Source: Muribaculaceae bacterium
GTDB lineage: Bacteria > Bacteroidota > Bacteroidia > Bacteroidales > Muribaculaceae
Direction: 5' to 3'
Length of the DNA: 64,000 bases
Assembly (NCBI GenBank): GCA_014867205.1
Contig: WGUO01000004.1
Coordinates: 1-64,000, forward strand
Under the pieces are notes generated by a model. It was not told the DNA's origin. It saw nothing but the letters and a program-made list of their open reading frames with translations, and did no database searches. A program made the position numbers and the translations under genes. Below are positions 23,140-32,052 of the stretch, piece after piece (the first letter of the stretch is position 1; every line of letters begins with the position of its first letter).

Positions 23140-25248
23140 TCACTTCTCGAAGCCGCGCAGACGCAGAAGCGCCTTGGGGTCAGGCTCATGGCCACGGAAA
23201 CGCTTGAAGAGCACCATGGCGTCCTCAGTGTCGCCAGGCTCCAGGATATTCTTCTTGAAGCTTGTGGCAGTCTTCTTGTCGAAGATGCCTTTCTCCTTGA
23301 AGAGTTCCCATGCGTCTGCCTCGAGCACCTGGGCCCAGAGATAAGTGTAATAGCCTGAGGCATATCCGTCATCGCCGAAGATGTGCTTGAAATAGGGAGA
23401 GCGGTAGCGGAAGGTGATTTCCTCGGGCATGCCGATCTTCTTGGCAACCTCAGCCTCGAACGCCTTCGGGTCGCTGACCTGGGCCTCCTGGCCATACATC
23501 ATGTCGAGAAGCGCCGCACCGGCGAGCTCGGTTGTCATGAAGCCCTGGTTGAACTTGCCGGCGTCTGAGATCTTCTTCACCAGTTCGTCAGGAATAACCT
23601 CGCCGGTCTTGTAATGGCGTGCATAGGTCTTGAGCACCTCAGGCTCGAAGGCCCAGTGCTCGTTGATCTGCGAGCACATCTCCACATAGTCGCGGTCAAC
23701 GTTAGTTCCTGCCAGAGACTTATAGGGGGCGGTGGTCAGCATCCCCTGCAGTGCGTGGCCGAACTCGTGGAACATGGTCTCGACCTCGTCGATGGTCAGC
23801 AGTGAGGGAGTGCCGGCTGCCGGGCGGGTGAAGTTGCCGACATTATAGACGATCGGGCGGCGATATTTGCCGTCGCCATAGAGGCCCGCGCTCTGCATCT
23901 GCTCCATCCATGCTCCCTGGCGCTTGGTGTCGCGGGGATAATAGTCGCACATCCACACTGCCACATGCTCGCCGGTCTTGGCGTCGACGAGGTCGAACAC
24001 CTGCACGTCGTCCATATACTTAGGCGCGTCGGGCATCGGCACCATCTTCACGCCGTAGAGACGCTCGGTGGCGTCAAACATCCCCTTCATCACGTTGTTG
24101 AGCTCGAAATAGGGGCGGATAGCGGCATCGTCAAGGTCGAACTTCTGCTTCTTTACCTTGTCGGCATAATAATAATAGTCATAGGGAGCGATCTTGAAGC
24201 CGCCGCCATGAGCGTCGACATAAGCCTGCATGTCGGCAACCTCCTCGGCACTACGCTTCACGGCCGGCTCAAATACCTGCATCAGCAGCTCACTGGCAGC
24301 CTCGGGAGTCTTGGCCATGACGCGCGACGTCATCATCTGCGCGAAATTGTCGAAGCCCATCAGCTTTGCCTTCTCAGCGCGAAGCTTGACGATCTTGGAG
24401 ATGACGGGCAGGTTGGAGTTCTCGCCATACGACGCGAGATTGGTATATCCCTCGTAGATGGCCTTGCGCAGGCCGCGTGAGTCGGCATACTGCAGCACGG
24501 GGAGTCGGCTCGGGGCGTGGAGGGTGAATACCCACATGCCGTCGAGTCCGCGTGCCTTAGCCTCGTCAGCAGCCTGGGCCACCGATGACTCCGGCAGGCC
24601 GGCGAGTTCCTTCTCATCGTAAACTATGACCGCGAACTGGTTCGTGGCGTTCAGCAGGTTGCGGTTGAACTGTATGAAGAGTTTAGAGAGCTCGTCGTTG
24701 ATCTTGACGAGTTGCTCCTTCTTGTCGGCGGGCAGAGCCGCGCCCTGCTCGGCAAACTGGCGGTAATACTTCTCGACGACGCGCTTCTGCACCGGTGTGA
24801 GGCCCATCTTGTCGCGCATGTCATACACGCTCTTGATGCGCTGGAACAACTGGTCGTTGAGCATCAGCTTATTGTTGGCGTCGTTGAGCATAGGGATGGC
24901 CTCGTCGGCCATGGCGGCGAACTCAGGCGTGCCCATAGCCTCCATATAGTGGTAGAAGACGCCGCTGACACGCTCCAGGATAGGCGACAGATTCTCAAGC
25001 GGGAGGATCGTGTTGTCGAAATCGGGAGTGGCGCGGTTGCGCACGATGTTGAAGATTGCCTCGTCCTGCTCGGCGATGCCGGCCTTGATGGCAGGAATGA
25101 AGTCGGAGGTCTCGATCTTGTCGAAGGGGGGTATCTCATACTTCGTGCCATAAGGCTGCAGGAACGGATTCTGATGTTCAGCCATGACGGGTTGTGCTTG
25201 CGAGGCGAGCAGCATGACGCCGACCGCCAGGATGGTTAGTTTTTTCAT
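23140..25248 (-). CDS. M3-family oligopeptidase / peptidyl-dipeptidase (Dcp-like)
   Basis: The 702-residue protein has a signal peptide (M-K-K-L-T-I-L-A-V-G-V-M-L-L-A-S-Q-A, cleaved near A-E-H-Q), then an all-helical prolyl-like fold. The zinc site H-E-F-G-H-A-L-Q lies near residue 492. The third ligand, a glutamate, should lie in the following helix. It degrades short peptides in the periplasm. A consensus promoter lies upstream at 25302-25332, so it is a single-gene unit separate from the lipoprotein operon to its right. Confidence 0.93.
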   Translation of the reverse strand: MKKLTILAVGVMLLASQAQPVMAEHQNPFLQPYGTKYEIPPFDKIETSDFIPAIKAGIAEQDEAIFNIVRNRATPDFDNTILPLENLSPILERVSGVFYHYMEAMGTPEFAAMADEAIPMLNDANNKLMLNDQLFQRIKSVYDMRDKMGLTPVQKRVVEKYYRQFAEQGAALPADKKEQLVKINDELSKLFIQFNRNLLNATNQFAVIVYDEKELAGLPESSVAQAADEAKARGLDGMWVFTLHAPSRLPVLQYADSRGLRKAIYEGYTNLASYGENSNLPVISKIVKLRAEKAKLMGFDNFAQMMTSRVMAKTPEAASELLMQVFEPAVKRSAEEVADMQAYVDAHGGGFKIAPYDYYYYADKVKKQKFDLDDAAIRPYFELNNVMKGMFDATERLYGVKMVPMPDAPKYMDDVQVFDLVDAKTGEHVAVWMCDYYPRDTKRQGAWMEQMQSAGLYGDGKYRRPIVYNVGNFTRPAAGTPSLLTIDEVETMFHEFGHALQGMLTTAPYKSLAGTNVDRDYVEMCSQINEHWAFEPEVLKTYARHYKTGEVIPDELVKKISDAGKFNQGFMTTELAGAALLDMMYGQEAQVSDPKAFEAEVAKKIGMPEEITFRYRSPYFKHIFGDDGYASGYYTYLWAQVLEADAWELFKEKGIFDKKTATSFKKNILEPGDTEDAMVLFKRFRGHEPDPKALLRLRGFEK

Positions 25249-25301
25249 ATTAAAGTATTATAAGTTATGCGGGTTTGGGGGCCATATCTAAGACCGTCTC
25301 A

Positions 25302-25332
25302 CAAATATACATCTTTTTTGCGAGATTACAAA
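25302..25332 (-). promoter_or_regulatory. Promoter of the M3 peptidase gene
   Basis: On the minus strand TTTG (25329-25332), a 19-base spacer and TATATTTG (25302-25309) fit the Bacteroidetes consensus exactly. The leader is about 50 bases. It sits within 85 bases of the end of the C13 gene. Confidence 0.8.
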
Positions 25333-25413
25333 CAAAAAACATTTTATAGCGCACGTGTCGGACCGTTGTTGCTGCCCGTCACGGCATTGATGGCGGAGAT
25401 TATTGTGGAGACC

Positions 25414-27537
25414 CTACATGAATTCCCGCATTGTCTCTTTGAACATATTGCCGTAGAGAGGAGCATTGTAGATATGCGGATGCGAGCCGGTGGTGCCCCG
25501 CACCGTGCGGTAATAGAGGTCTCTCAGCGTGATCGATGGGTTGGCCGTGACCTCGTCGCGAAAAGTCCGCGTGAAGCCGTTGGAAAGCCATACATTCAGC
25601 GAGTTGTCGAAGACATCGGCTTTAGAGGTCTCATTGGCGTGTGCCGCAGTGAAGACAAGCACGCCGGGTATTCCCTCGCATGCCTCGCCGATTGTGCCGG
25701 AGTAGCAGGCGTCGAGTACAAAAAGCAGTTTCCTGAACCTGCGCTCCTCGCTCAGGCCGCCGACAAGGCTCTTCATGTCACTGCCGTGGACATACTTGGA
25801 AGAGCCCCACATCAGCATGTTCTGCGAGCCATGGCCGCACCAGAAGATTATGACATTGTCGCGTGCGGTGGGTGATATGACGTGGGGAAGCCTTGCAGAA
25901 TCCTTACCCCGCAAAATGTCATTCAGGTCAGACAGGTCTATCTCGGACAGATGGTAGTCAACCGTCACGTTCTCATGCAGGTTCTCGCCGTCGGGCGTGA
26001 CTCGCACGACCCCCGGATATATGTTTCTGGAGTCGGAGGCGATGTTGTCCTCGGTGATCAGTATGATATGGTCGTCGTCATATCCGTGCTGCCTTAGGAG
26101 CCGGTACATGGCCAGTGCGTCAGCCTGGTGGCGGTAGTTGGCCCAGGTGTCCGACGCGCCGACCACAACAGCATATCTGTCGCCCAGCGCCGGATATTCC
26201 ACATGAGAGTCCCGGTCCTCGAATTCCTGCCTCATAGAGGTCTCCCATTCCCAGGCCTGCGTGGAGGATATACTCCCGTCGGCACCGTTCAGGGTCAGGT
26301 ATTCGAGAGTCCTGAATGTGTCCTCGTCATATACCCAGTGGGCAAAGTATGTGCCTGTCACGTTGTTGTGGTTCTTCTCGTCCCACACCCATTCGCTTGT
26401 GACGCCCCTTATGTCGGCCTCGCCGCCCGATTCAAGGAGTCGGAATGTCTCCTGCATGTCGGGGGCGGTCCAGCCCTCACATACCCGGCCGCTGTCATTG
26501 TCGACAAGCCTCATGATAGTGGAGTTAAGCGGCTCTCCGTCACGCTGCATGTAGAGAGAATATGCCGCGATCAGCAGTGCGTCGAAGAAATGCGCGTCTC
26601 CGTTGGCAGGCTCCTCGTGAAACCTGCCCTGGTATGCGGCGATCCAGCCGCTGCGCGGATCCGCGCTCGGACGCACGCCCTCATACCTGAAATTGGAAAG
26701 TTTCCCCCTCAGTTGCTCTGACGCGGCCACGTCTGAGCAATATATATTCGGAAACTTGAAGATCTCGTAGGGTTTAAGCCGCGAACGCATGACGCCAAGC
26801 TGGTCATCGAGCGCCAATAAGTCAGACTCACTCGAGGGGGTGAAGATGATGCACTCCGAGTACCAGTGCCTGTGTCCGTGAAGCCGCTCAACGGCATTCC
26901 TGAGCTCTGACTCCGACGAGTAGAGTATTATTTCCTCAACCTGCAGGCCCAGCTCGATGGCCTGGTAGGAGAACCAGTCGTTGAACGAACGCCCGTATTC
27001 ATCGTCAGAAGCAAGAAGTGTCACTGTCTTGTACTGGCTCAGTTTCGCCTGGGCGAGAAGAATCTCGCTCTGGGTAATGTCACTCTGAGTCAGAAACCAC
27101 AGACCATTCTTTCCTCCATATATTCGTTGAAGCTCGGTGGAGGTCACGACCGGAAGAATCATGGGAATACGGCCCTCGACCTGCCGGGCGACGCGATATG
27201 CCGCTCCTGACTTCTCAGGCCCTATTATCAGCGAGTAGGCAGGATCCTTTGAGATACGGTAAGCCACATCAGCAATGTCGCGGGCGTTCTCGTCATACCA
27301 CTCCAGATCAAGAGAGATGCGCCGGCGGCATCCGCTCTGGGCCTTGGTGATGTTTTCGGTGGCCCACTCGGCGATCTTTTTCATCCTCTCGGCTGACTTG
27401 TCGGGACAGAACACGGCGATCTTGTATGACACCGTATCGGCCGTGCCAGGGGTGACGGGATTGTCATCCTTGTCGCAGGCGACCGGCAGAAGGATTACCG
27501 ACAGGATTGACAATATTTTAATGACCAGTCTCTTCAT
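25414..27537 (-). CDS. Lipoprotein fusing a type-1 periplasmic-binding domain to a legumain-like (C13) protease
   Basis: The lipobox is L-L-P-V-A-C with cysteine 21, followed by D-K-D-D. Residues about 40-380 have the two-lobed layout of type-1 binding proteins (S-L-I-I-G-P-E-K-S-G-A-A near 101-112, T-V-T-L-L-A-S-D-D-E-Y-G-R-S-F near 170-185). From 455 it matches peptidase family C13: Y-A-V-V-V-G-A-S-D, N-Y-R-H-Q-A-D-A, the catalytic histidine in C-G-H-G (H569) and the catalytic cysteine in L-D-A-C-Y-S-G (C611). Both catalytic residues are present. Legumains cut after asparagine or aspartate. The gene overlaps the BMP-like gene upstream by 20 bases and is the last of the operon. A ligand-gated surface protease is a reasonable inference. 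Confidence 0.85.
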   Translation of the reverse strand: MKRLVIKILSILSVILLPVACDKDDNPVTPGTADTVSYKIAVFCPDKSAERMKKIAEWATENITKAQSGCRRRISLDLEWYDENARDIADVAYRISKDPAYSLIIGPEKSGAAYRVARQVEGRIPMILPVVTSTELQRIYGGKNGLWFLTQSDITQSEILLAQAKLSQYKTVTLLASDDEYGRSFNDWFSYQAIELGLQVEEIILYSSESELRNAVERLHGHRHWYSECIIFTPSSESDLLALDDQLGVMRSRLKPYEIFKFPNIYCSDVAASEQLRGKLSNFRYEGVRPSADPRSGWIAAYQGRFHEEPANGDAHFFDALLIAAYSLYMQRDGEPLNSTIMRLVDNDSGRVCEGWTAPDMQETFRLLESGGEADIRGVTSEWVWDEKNHNNVTGTYFAHWVYDEDTFRTLEYLTLNGADGSISSTQAWEWETSMRQEFEDRDSHVEYPALGDRYAVVVGASDTWANYRHQADALAMYRLLRQHGYDDDHIILITEDNIASDSRNIYPGVVRVTPDGENLHENVTVDYHLSEIDLSDLNDILRGKDSARLPHVISPTARDNVIIFWCGHGSQNMLMWGSSKYVHGSDMKSLVGGLSEERRFRKLLFVLDACYSGTIGEACEGIPGVLVFTAAHANETSKADVFDNSLNVWLSNGFTRTFRDEVTANPSITLRDLYYRTVRGTTGSHPHIYNAPLYGNMFKETMREFM

Positions 27538-28582
27538 ATTCTTTTTCAGCCTTCAGTGCCTCTTGAAAATATTGTGAATAGATGTCGCTCCAATAGAAGG
27601 GATTCACATAGTACTCCTCCCAGATGTCATTGACGATGTAGAACATATCGCTGAGCATGATGGAGACGGAGCCGTCGTCCATGCCGAAAGTCCGGTGGCC
27701 CGTTATATCCTCCCCGTCGGCCCAGCGGGATATATAGCCGGAAAGAATCTCCCTTATGTTGACCACCACCGAGAATGGCACCCGTTTGCTCATCAGCGAG
27801 CAGTCGACATCCATGCCGGCGATGAGCATCAGTACAAAAGGACTCTCGCGTGAGAACTTGAACAGCCCGCTGTTGCTTCCCCGTGCGAGCGGGAAAAAGA
27901 AATCGTCGGGATAGCGTGACGCAAGCCGGTAGAGGCTGTCAGGCATCGAGCGCCCGCGACAGTCGTCAGCGAGGTAATGGACAGTTATATCCCCGACCGG
28001 GTTTATGCTCCTGTATCCGTCTTGGAAGCCGTCGATTGCATCCCGGTTCTCTGCGCTTCCCTCATAAGGACACACGATGTGGACGCCAAGGCTCTCCTTG
28101 GCCATGCAGCCCGAAAGGTATGAGGCACCGTAGCGTGCGAACCGGAAGGTAGAAACATTGTCGGGAAGGTCCCGGCCCTTCGACTCAAACAGCAGAACTG
28201 AGTGAATGTCATCAGGCTTCATGTCCTGGCACAGGGACTCATATTCGCTGTCGGCAAGTACGAGAAGTCTGCGGTCGGGGGACTCGTCGTCGGCCCACTC
28301 TGATGCATATTTCTCTGCATCGGAAATATTCCGGGGCCTGAGCACCGAGACCTCAAGACCTTTTGCGAGAGATGTCTCCATGATGCCGGCGAAAGCCTCG
28401 TCATAATAGCCGTTGTCGCCAAAGCCCGAAAGGGGAGCCATCACCGTGATGTCGGCGATGACTCCCTTGTCGTCAGCACGCGGTTCCCCGTCGTCTGAAC
28501 AACCGCATATGAGCAGTGACAGTAGTGAGAGAAGAATTATCGACAGTCTGCCCGGACTGTCAGTTGACAGGATATTCCACAT
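27518..28582 (-). CDS. BMP/PnrA-like substrate-binding lipoprotein
   Basis: A 354-residue lipoprotein with cysteine 28 in L-I-C-G-C, followed by S-D-D-G-E. The body follows the basic-membrane-protein/PnrA binding fold: V-M-A-P-L-S-G-F-G-D-N-G-Y-Y-D-E-A-F-A-G-I near 47-67, then Y-G-A-S-Y-L-S-G-C-M-A near 149-160. BMP proteins normally bind nucleosides and serve an ABC importer, but no permease or ATPase gene is nearby. It overlaps both neighbours, by 23 bases upstream and 20 downstream, so tight translational coupling is likely. It may be a ligand sensor for the MACPF/protease system. Confidence 0.7.
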   Translation of the reverse strand: MWNILSTDSPGRLSIILLSLLSLLICGCSDDGEPRADDKGVIADITVMAPLSGFGDNGYYDEAFAGIMETSLAKGLEVSVLRPRNISDAEKYASEWADDESPDRRLLVLADSEYESLCQDMKPDDIHSVLLFESKGRDLPDNVSTFRFARYGASYLSGCMAKESLGVHIVCPYEGSAENRDAIDGFQDGYRSINPVGDITVHYLADDCRGRSMPDSLYRLASRYPDDFFFPLARGSNSGLFKFSRESPFVLMLIAGMDVDCSLMSKRVPFSVVVNIREILSGYISRWADGEDITGHRTFGMDDGSVSIMLSDMFYIVNDIWEEYYVNPFYWSDIYSQYFQEALKAEKEYEETGH

Positions 28583-29696
28583 ATATGTCGGAGGTCTTGC
28601 TTCTCAAAATCTTAAAGAAACTGAACGCGTGATATCTGGACGACCAATACACCCGCTTGCGGTACGCGTAGTCGGGGGTCTCGATCCTGAAATTATTGTT
28701 TCTGAGATTCGATAGCTTGATGAGTTTGGTTTTGCTGTACCATGTCCAGCGTGCCCAGAAGAGGCTTTTCTTCGCATTTATGTTATTGCCGTCGACAACA
28801 ACGTAATCATCTCCGCTCGAGTCTCTCATGATATTGCAGAACTCTGTGTAGAGTTTCTCGTCAGAGTTGTTCTTGTGATATATCAACACCTCGGAGTTCT
28901 CATCCCAGACATCCTTCATCTGTCTCCAGTTGTCGACAGAGGCGAGGTTGTGCATGAAATTGAATCTCTTCCAATGGTCGCTTGCCTTGTATTCATGAAT
29001 ATGGTTGGTGAACACATAGCATGCGTAATCGCTTACCTCAAGCGCGAGCCCTCTGGCCCTTATGTTGTATCCATTATTCTTGCAGACGGGACAATTGAAA
29101 GAAACGATAGAACATTTCGGGATGAACAGAGTGAAATCATCGTCAGAGGCATAGTTGTCATCGAGGGTGGCCTTTGGACGATAGTAGACCTTATAGGACC
29201 TGTAGCCGTCAAGGTCAACCTCCATCAGTGCTACGGCGCCGTCGGTCGAGTCATGCCTCAGGCTTACCTTGCCCCGTTTGCCCAAGTCTATGGTTATGCC
29301 CTCGGGGGTGTCGCTGACGAATGTCTTTATCTTGGGGTCGTCGTGCAGAATCCGTTTGAAATCCTTTTCAGCCTCCGAATAACTTTCCGCCACCTCGAAC
29401 CGTACGCCGGGCTGTCCCTCGCTCAGCGGCAGACCTTTGGCCGGCTGGTACTCATGCGACGGCATCTCCTCGCTGTCGTCGGATATGTCTTCTGTGTCTG
29501 TAACCTGTGTGTAGAGTGCGCCTGTCAGATTGGAATAAAGCAGTTCGGCGGGCGACAGCTCGGCGAGCAGTTCCTCGTCGTCTCCGGTATCCTCGCCAGG
29601 TTCATACGACTCCTTGCAGCCCGGCAGAATAACCGACATGAGCAGTATCGTCAGACTTCCGATAAGAAGGCTGAAAGCATCCGGTTTGCGGAACAT
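28560..29696 (-). CDS. Lipoprotein of unknown function in the MACPF operon
   Basis: I do not recognise a family. With ATG 29696 the signal peptide is of normal length and ends at cysteine 27 (V-I-L-P-G-C); the longer frame from 29735 adds 13 residues and would overlap the MACPF gene by 35 bases. After an acidic linker rich in D and E (about 30-75) there is a roughly 250-residue domain with a C-P-V-C pair and aromatic-rich strands, such as L-F-W-A-R-W-T-W-Y-S-K. The C-terminus ends S-D-I-Y-V-E-Y-P. The position between the MACPF genes and the binding/protease genes suggests a shared complex. Confidence 0.7.
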   Translation of the reverse strand: MFRKPDAFSLLIGSLTILLMSVILPGCKESYEPGEDTGDDEELLAELSPAELLYSNLTGALYTQVTDTEDISDDSEEMPSHEYQPAKGLPLSEGQPGVRFEVAESYSEAEKDFKRILHDDPKIKTFVSDTPEGITIDLGKRGKVSLRHDSTDGAVALMEVDLDGYRSYKVYYRPKATLDDNYASDDDFTLFIPKCSIVSFNCPVCKNNGYNIRARGLALEVSDYACYVFTNHIHEYKASDHWKRFNFMHNLASVDNWRQMKDVWDENSEVLIYHKNNSDEKLYTEFCNIMRDSSGDDYVVVDGNNINAKKSLFWARWTWYSKTKLIKLSNLRNNNFRIETPDYAYRKRVYWSSRYHAFSFFKILRSKTSDIYVEYPVN

Positions 29697-29700
29697 GCGT

Positions 29701-32043
29701 TTATAGATTATCTTTTGCATTGCTGTATTTGTCATAAAAATAATAACTTGATCTATAAAGTCTCAGGGGGAAAAAGTTGTTAAGGCCATTGCCTGTGCTG
29801 ACCACTCTCCATCGGTAGTCGGCATCCATACAGAGTGCGGAGCCGGTCTCGGAGTCAATCTTGTCCTTGAAAATCAGGTAACTGCGGTCAGTGTTGTGAT
29901 AGGCGCTCTTTTTAGTGTTGTCCACACCGTCGATGCCGCCCGGGCCATAATAGCCGTTGAACTGTAGGTCGAATCCCGACAACTGCCCTTTCAGCAGGTG
30001 ACGCGTGTCGTAGCTGACGTAATTCAGGAGCGCAGTGCGGGCCTTCTCGGTCGGATAGTACCATTCGAGGGGTTCACCGTATACGTCATCGGTCTTGCTG
30101 CTGATTCCCGGGGGTGCGAGACGCGTGTGTGTCACGCCCCTTACCTGTACCCAGTACTCGCCATCCTTGGTCCTGTATGTTCCGCGTGAGAAAGATGAGC
30201 CGGTGTAGAAGCCGGCGGCGATATCCTTGTTGACATTCTTCCTCGTCCAGTAGCCTGAGCCTATCTTGACAATCGGAAGGCCGATGATTCCCTTAGGCTT
30301 CCAGTCAGTGGAGACGGATCTCCTTAGGTCAAGGCCCAGCGACGTGAGGTAGATGTTGCCGTGAAGATAGTAGACGGAATCGATCTTTGACCTGCCGTCC
30401 ATACCCTCGACCGGCTTGACGAATACGTCGCCGTCAGAAAACGTCAGCCATGCCGGTGCGGTTCCCTCGCCGTCGCCCGGGAACAGCCCGGAGCCGTGGA
30501 ACGGCCTTCCCCTTCTAATCGGGTATATGACCGTGATTCGCTTGTTGGCCTTGACCGACGGCACGTATTCGTTGCATATCTCAAGAATCGGGGAGGCTTC
30601 GGAGATATTTCCCTGCGCCGCATAGAGCACCCTGACGAGCGACTCATCATTGCCTTCGGCAAAATCCATATAGGGGGCGCCATTGATCTTGAGCCCGTAG
30701 TTGTCGAGGCCGGCCTTGGCGTCATCTATGGCGTTTGTGCTTTTCTGCGACTCGGCGATGGCACACTCCACGAATGTCTGCGTCATCCGCTGGGGGAAGA
30801 GAGTCCATATCGGCACAAGCTGCACATTGAATGGCACCATCCTCGCCAGGTTCTCCGGATTCATGAAATCGCTGTTCGGGAGCGACCGTGTCCAGGCAAG
30901 TATGTTGGCCGGACTGATTTTGCCCTGACTCCTGCAGTCGCTGAGGATACGCTCCCTTGCGTCGCGTGTGCCGCCGGCAACCTTGAAGGTGCCTTTCTCG
31001 CTTACATCCGACGACAGGCCCTGGATCTCGCCGTTCAGCGTGTAGTCAGACGGCTGCGACTTGAAGAAATACTTCACGAAGTCATTGACGCGGATGTTGA
31101 GTTCCCCGCGCATTGTCTTGTTGAACTTCAGGGCCACATCCATAGTCCCGCCCAGGTCTACATAAGAGACTATATGCGTGCCGAACACCTTGAACAGTTC
31201 CTGGATGTTCTCGACCGAGGGATTCGCCAATATCCGCTCATAGTGGGTGCGGAATGTCTCGGTGAAGATGTCCATCCTGTTCTGCTCGGCATATTGGATA
31301 AGCTTGGAATGGTCGAGCGACGAGCATGCCACAAGGCGCTGGAGATTGACATAGGCGAAATTGGTGATGTCGAGCCTGGTCTCTCCGCTTTGTGACTCGA
31401 AGCGAGTTATGGTCTTCTTGCCGCCGATGAGTCCGGACTCTCTCTTCTCCATGGTCTTGGTCATGAGCTCGGCCATCTCGGTGGTCGAGTTTGAGGTGAC
31501 CGACACAATGTCCTGAAGGTTTCTGGAAGTTGTCTGTACTATGGTAGGGTCAATCCGGGCGGCCTCCTGGTAATCCACTATCGGCTCGCAGATGCTTGAC
31601 TCGGAGTTTATCTCCTGAAAGATGTTGTATCCGCATCCGGCGTAGCAGTAGAGTCCGCCGTTGCTGTCGTCATCCTGGTAGCCGGCCTGCGTGACCGGAA
31701 TCCTGATCTCGGGTCCGTCGGCCTTTCTCAGCACTATCTCTCCGGTCCTCTTCTCGGGATTCTCGTTTCTCTCGGCGAAAATCTCAAGATAGCCGTCGTG
31801 GCTCACGGAGTCACCAAGCACCTCAAGCCATGAGTCGGAGGCCGATGCCTCAAGCGTCTTGTACTCGTTGTCGCCAACTGTTACCTTTATGGTCCTATAG
31901 GAACTTCTGACGGGGAGTCCGATCTCCTCGGTGTCGACGGTCAGTTCAGAGTCTTCCGGCCCAATCGGCAAATCCTTGTCGCTGCACCCGAAGATCAGGA
32001 GTGAAAGCGGCATGATGTATATTGACAGTCTGGATTTAAGCAT
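29701..32043 (-). CDS. BACON-MACPF surface lipoprotein (BSAP-like), 780 residues
   Basis: The lipobox is L-I-F-G-C (cysteine 20), then S-D-K-D. Residues about 33-121 form a BACON domain (S-D-S-W-L-E-V, then I-R-I-P-V-T-Q-A-G). The MACPF signature F-G-T-H-I-V-S-Y-V-D-L-G-G lies at 287-299, with flanking helices of the pore-forming fold. The C-terminal 300 residues are beta-rich and carry W-Y-Y/W-T-R-K blocks of unknown fold. MACPF proteins insert into membranes, and Bacteroidales members (BSAPs) kill related strains. This one is the third MACPF-type gene of the operon, separated by only 9 bases from the one before it. Confidence 0.88.
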   Translation of the reverse strand: MLKSRLSIYIMPLSLLIFGCSDKDLPIGPEDSELTVDTEEIGLPVRSSYRTIKVTVGDNEYKTLEASASDSWLEVLGDSVSHDGYLEIFAERNENPEKRTGEIVLRKADGPEIRIPVTQAGYQDDDSNGGLYCYAGCGYNIFQEINSESSICEPIVDYQEAARIDPTIVQTTSRNLQDIVSVTSNSTTEMAELMTKTMEKRESGLIGGKKTITRFESQSGETRLDITNFAYVNLQRLVACSSLDHSKLIQYAEQNRMDIFTETFRTHYERILANPSVENIQELFKVFGTHIVSYVDLGGTMDVALKFNKTMRGELNIRVNDFVKYFFKSQPSDYTLNGEIQGLSSDVSEKGTFKVAGGTRDARERILSDCRSQGKISPANILAWTRSLPNSDFMNPENLARMVPFNVQLVPIWTLFPQRMTQTFVECAIAESQKSTNAIDDAKAGLDNYGLKINGAPYMDFAEGNDESLVRVLYAAQGNISEASPILEICNEYVPSVKANKRITVIYPIRRGRPFHGSGLFPGDGEGTAPAWLTFSDGDVFVKPVEGMDGRSKIDSVYYLHGNIYLTSLGLDLRRSVSTDWKPKGIIGLPIVKIGSGYWTRKNVNKDIAAGFYTGSSFSRGTYRTKDGEYWVQVRGVTHTRLAPPGISSKTDDVYGEPLEWYYPTEKARTALLNYVSYDTRHLLKGQLSGFDLQFNGYYGPGGIDGVDNTKKSAYHNTDRSYLIFKDKIDSETGSALCMDADYRWRVVSTGNGLNNFFPLRLYRSSYYFYDKYSNAKDNL

Positions 32044-32052
32044 AGGTATGGT

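Noticed and set aside
27518..28582. BMP-like lipoprotein as part of an ABC nucleoside importer
   Set aside because: No permease or ATPase gene lies in the operon or nearby, and neighbours are MACPF/protease lipoproteins.
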